DNA of 64,000 nucleotides. Origin: Salticus scenicus (taxonomy: Eukaryota > Arthropoda > Arachnida > Araneae > Salticidae). The stretch covers positions 43,268,686 through 43,332,685 of the forward strand of contig OZ005654.1 of NCBI GenBank assembly GCA_963930645.1. Direction: 5' to 3'. The notes below the pieces were generated by a model, which was not told the DNA's origin, ran no database searches, and worked only from the letters and a program-made list of their open reading frames with translations. This document shows, in pieces, positions 62,471 to 64,000 of this stretch. A program made the translations under genes and the position numbers. How positions within the stretch are numbered: position 1 is the first letter of the stretch; each line of letters begins with the position of its first letter.

Positions 62471-63325
62471 CATTTAGGTAGTGATCGATTTAACTTCATC
62501 GCTGATGTTCTGACGAAAAGTTATGATTCGATCCACACGAAATTTTGAATTTTGAATTAAGTGTTAGTATGACAATCATTGCATTCCTGGAAGGGGGAGG
62601 GTCTGATCCCAACTTGCCTTATCTCAAATATTATGATCCGAACTTTTAAGAAACTTTAAGTTTGGTGTTAGTATGACAAAAATCGAACCGTTGGAAGGGG
62701 AGGGGGATCTTACGGAGCTTCATCTCGAAAAATTATGGTCGAAACTTTACAAAATTTTGAATTTGTGTTTGGTTGGCTGTTAGTATAACAAAGACTGTGC
62801 CATTGAAAGGGAGGAGAGATTTATCCACTTCCCCCTCACCAAAATTAGGGTACAAATTTTACGAAATTTTAAATTTCGGGATAGTCGGTGTTAGTATGGC
62901 AAATGCTGCACTGTTGGAAAGGGGAGGGTCTTACCTCCCCCTCCCCCCCTCCTCAAGGAACCTTATTTCGAAAAATAACTGCCGAACTTTACAAAATTTT
63001 AAATTTGGAGTTGTTTGAGTGTTAGTATAACAAACTGCACCGTTGGAAGGGGGGAGGAGTTCTTACCCCCACATGTCTTATGTTGGATAGTTATGGTCCT
63101 AACTTTACGAAATTTTAAACTTGGAGTTGGTTTTGTGTTATTATGACAAAGAGGGAATACACCATTGGAAGGGAATAGGGTCTTACCCCCCATAGTGTCT
63201 TATCTCGAAAAATTATGTTCCAAACGTTACGAAATTTTAAATTTGGGGTTGGTTTAGTGTTTAACAAAGATTACACTGTTGAAAGGGAAGGGTCTTACCC
63301 CCCCCCCCCACACGTTGCTTTATCT

Positions 63326-63337
63326 CGAAAAGTTACG
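63326..63337. repeat. SINE target site duplication, left
   Basis: The 12-bp CGAAAAGTTACG is repeated exactly at 63567-63578. It derives from the CTCGAAAAATTATGG part of the minisatellite unit. Direct duplication on both sides of the insert shows target-primed integration. Confidence 0.8.
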
Positions 63338-63502
63338 ATGTTGGTGTTGCGGAATAAGGCCGATTGACTACTCTTGGGTCCTAGGCCAGAGGGGGGGGTG
63401 CCTTCCGTGGAGGTCTTTCTAAAGGGTCCAAGCCTGTATTTACGCAAGTTTCGGAGAGAACCACGGAAAACTCCGAATGGCTAGGCCGACGAGCACGACT
63501 TT

Positions 63503-63511
63503 GAATCGAAC
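63503..63511 (-). promoter_or_regulatory. Pol III B-box motif of the SINE
   Basis: The minus strand reads GTTCGATTC, an exact fit to GWTCRANNC, at tRNA-like spacing from the A box. Confidence 0.65.
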
Positions 63512-63540
63512 TCGGCACTTCGCGTCTACCAGCTTTGAGT

Positions 63541-63558
63541 GTTAAACCTTTCGGCCGC
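63541..63558 (-). promoter_or_regulatory. Pol III A-box-like motif of the SINE
   Basis: The minus strand reads GCGGCCGAAAGGTTTAAC, matching the D-arm region of Leu/Ser tRNAs. It sits 8 bases from the SINE 5' end, as in a tRNA gene. Confidence 0.6.
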
Positions 63559-63566
63559 TGGTGGAC

Positions 63567-63578
63567 CGAAAAGTTACG
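63567..63578. repeat. SINE target site duplication, right
   Basis: An exact copy of the 12 bp at 63326-63337. The minisatellite resumes directly after it with GCATTAACTTTATG. Confidence 0.8.
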
Positions 63579-64000
63579 GCATTAACTTTATGAAACTTAA
63601 AATTTGTAGTTGGTTTGGTGTTAGTATGACAAAGACTGCACCTTTCGAAGGGGAGAGGGTCTTACACTCCACGGAACATTATCTCGAAAAATAATGGTCC
63701 GAACTTTATGATATTTTAAATTTTCAGTTGTTTGGGTGCTGTTATAACAAAGACTGCACCGTTGGAAAGGGGGAGTGTCTCGAAAAGTTACAGTCCTAAC
63801 TCTAAGAAATTTTAAATTTGGTGTTGGTTGACTATTATTATAACAAAGATTGCACCGTTGGAAAGAGGAAGGGTCTTGCCTCCTTTCTCCCCTTGGTGCC
63901 TTATCTAGGAAATTTATTATCCTAACTTTACAAAATTGCAAATTTGGAGTTCGTTTGGTGTTAATATGACAAACAGTGCACCGATAGAAAGGGAGAGGCT

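Larger units (their letters stand above)
63338..63566 (-). mobile_element. tRNA-derived SINE (229 bp)
   Basis: It interrupts the minisatellite between two copies of CGAAAAGTTACG. Read on the minus strand, its head has GCGGCCGAAAGGTTTAAC, close to the A box of class II tRNAs (Leu/Ser type TGGCCGAGNGGTTAA). About 30 bases later comes GTTCGATTC, which fits the B box GWTCRANNC. The body is GC-richer than its surroundings. There is no poly-A tail at its 3' end, near 63338. I cannot name the SINE family. Confidence 0.75.
62510..64000 (+). repeat. Diverged minisatellite of about 120 bp, about 11 units
   Basis: Units share TTGGTGTTAGTATGACAAAG, GCACCGTTGGAAGGGG, a C-rich TCTTACCCCC, CTTATCTCGAAAAATTATGG and TTTACGAAATTTTAAATTTG. 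Starts of the TGTTAGTAT block fall at about 62562, 62666, 62779, 62889, 63020, 63136, 63258, 63619 (after the SINE), 63740, 63833 and 63959. Spacing is 104-131 bp because the G and C runs vary. It runs off the window. Open frames inside it are products of the repeat. Confidence 0.85.

Noticed and set aside
62773..63018. Open frames in the minisatellite (also 62999-63193 and 63621-63941)
   Set aside because: Their peptides repeat with the unit of about 120 bp and change frame with the length of the G and C runs.
63480..63566. A functional tRNA gene at the SINE head
   Set aside because: The A and B boxes are present, but I could not fold a full cloverleaf with paired acceptor and anticodon arms, and target duplications enclose a longer unit.

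Overview
This is a eukaryotic, probably metazoan, repeat-dominated scaffold segment. Roughly two thirds of the bases are A+T by eye. It has splice-like GTAAGT motifs, a piggyBac-type MITE, a tRNA-derived SINE and a 200-N scaffold gap. The mix of mobile elements suggests an arthropod, perhaps an insect, but nothing here fixes the species. I recognise no intact conserved gene.

Layout. Positions 1 to about 62016 are one head-to-tail array, all in one orientation, of about 100 copies of a monomer of about 615 bp. The window opens inside a monomer, so the array continues to the left. Monomers fall into classes that combine into higher-order repeats: an A-B-C trimer of 1845 bp (1-9535 and 18003-21384), units of about 2.46 and 3.07 kb at 32-40 kb, a partial 1840-bp repeat at 42.4-45.5 kb, and a 2467-bp tandem duplication at 52.0-57.0 kb. 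A larger segmental copy links about 6.2-13.5 kb to 18.0-24.8 kb. Hybrid monomers record both products of unequal exchange: one monomer lost (22439-22648) and one gained (27943-28152). A 228-bp TTAA-flanked MITE sits in three A monomers, and four other A monomers have the exact empty site. After 62016 come an AT-rich stretch with a hAT-like terminus (62021 to about 62470) and a diverged minisatellite of about 120 bp (about 62510-64000), interrupted by a 229-bp SINE with 12-bp target duplications.

Coding potential. The monomer looks derived from an exon-intron unit: an acidic exon-like part (S1), a Pro/Asn-rich part (S2), and an AT-rich intron-like part starting at a GTAAGT donor kept in nearly every copy. 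In A monomers both parts are open and candidate splice phases agree, so one unit would add exactly 111 codons. In most other copies the inner donor is lost or the frame is broken. Many of the open frames begin only at GTG or TTG and are not credible eukaryotic genes as they stand. The array may be a dead satellite of coding origin or part of a gene with very many repeated exons; transcript data would decide.
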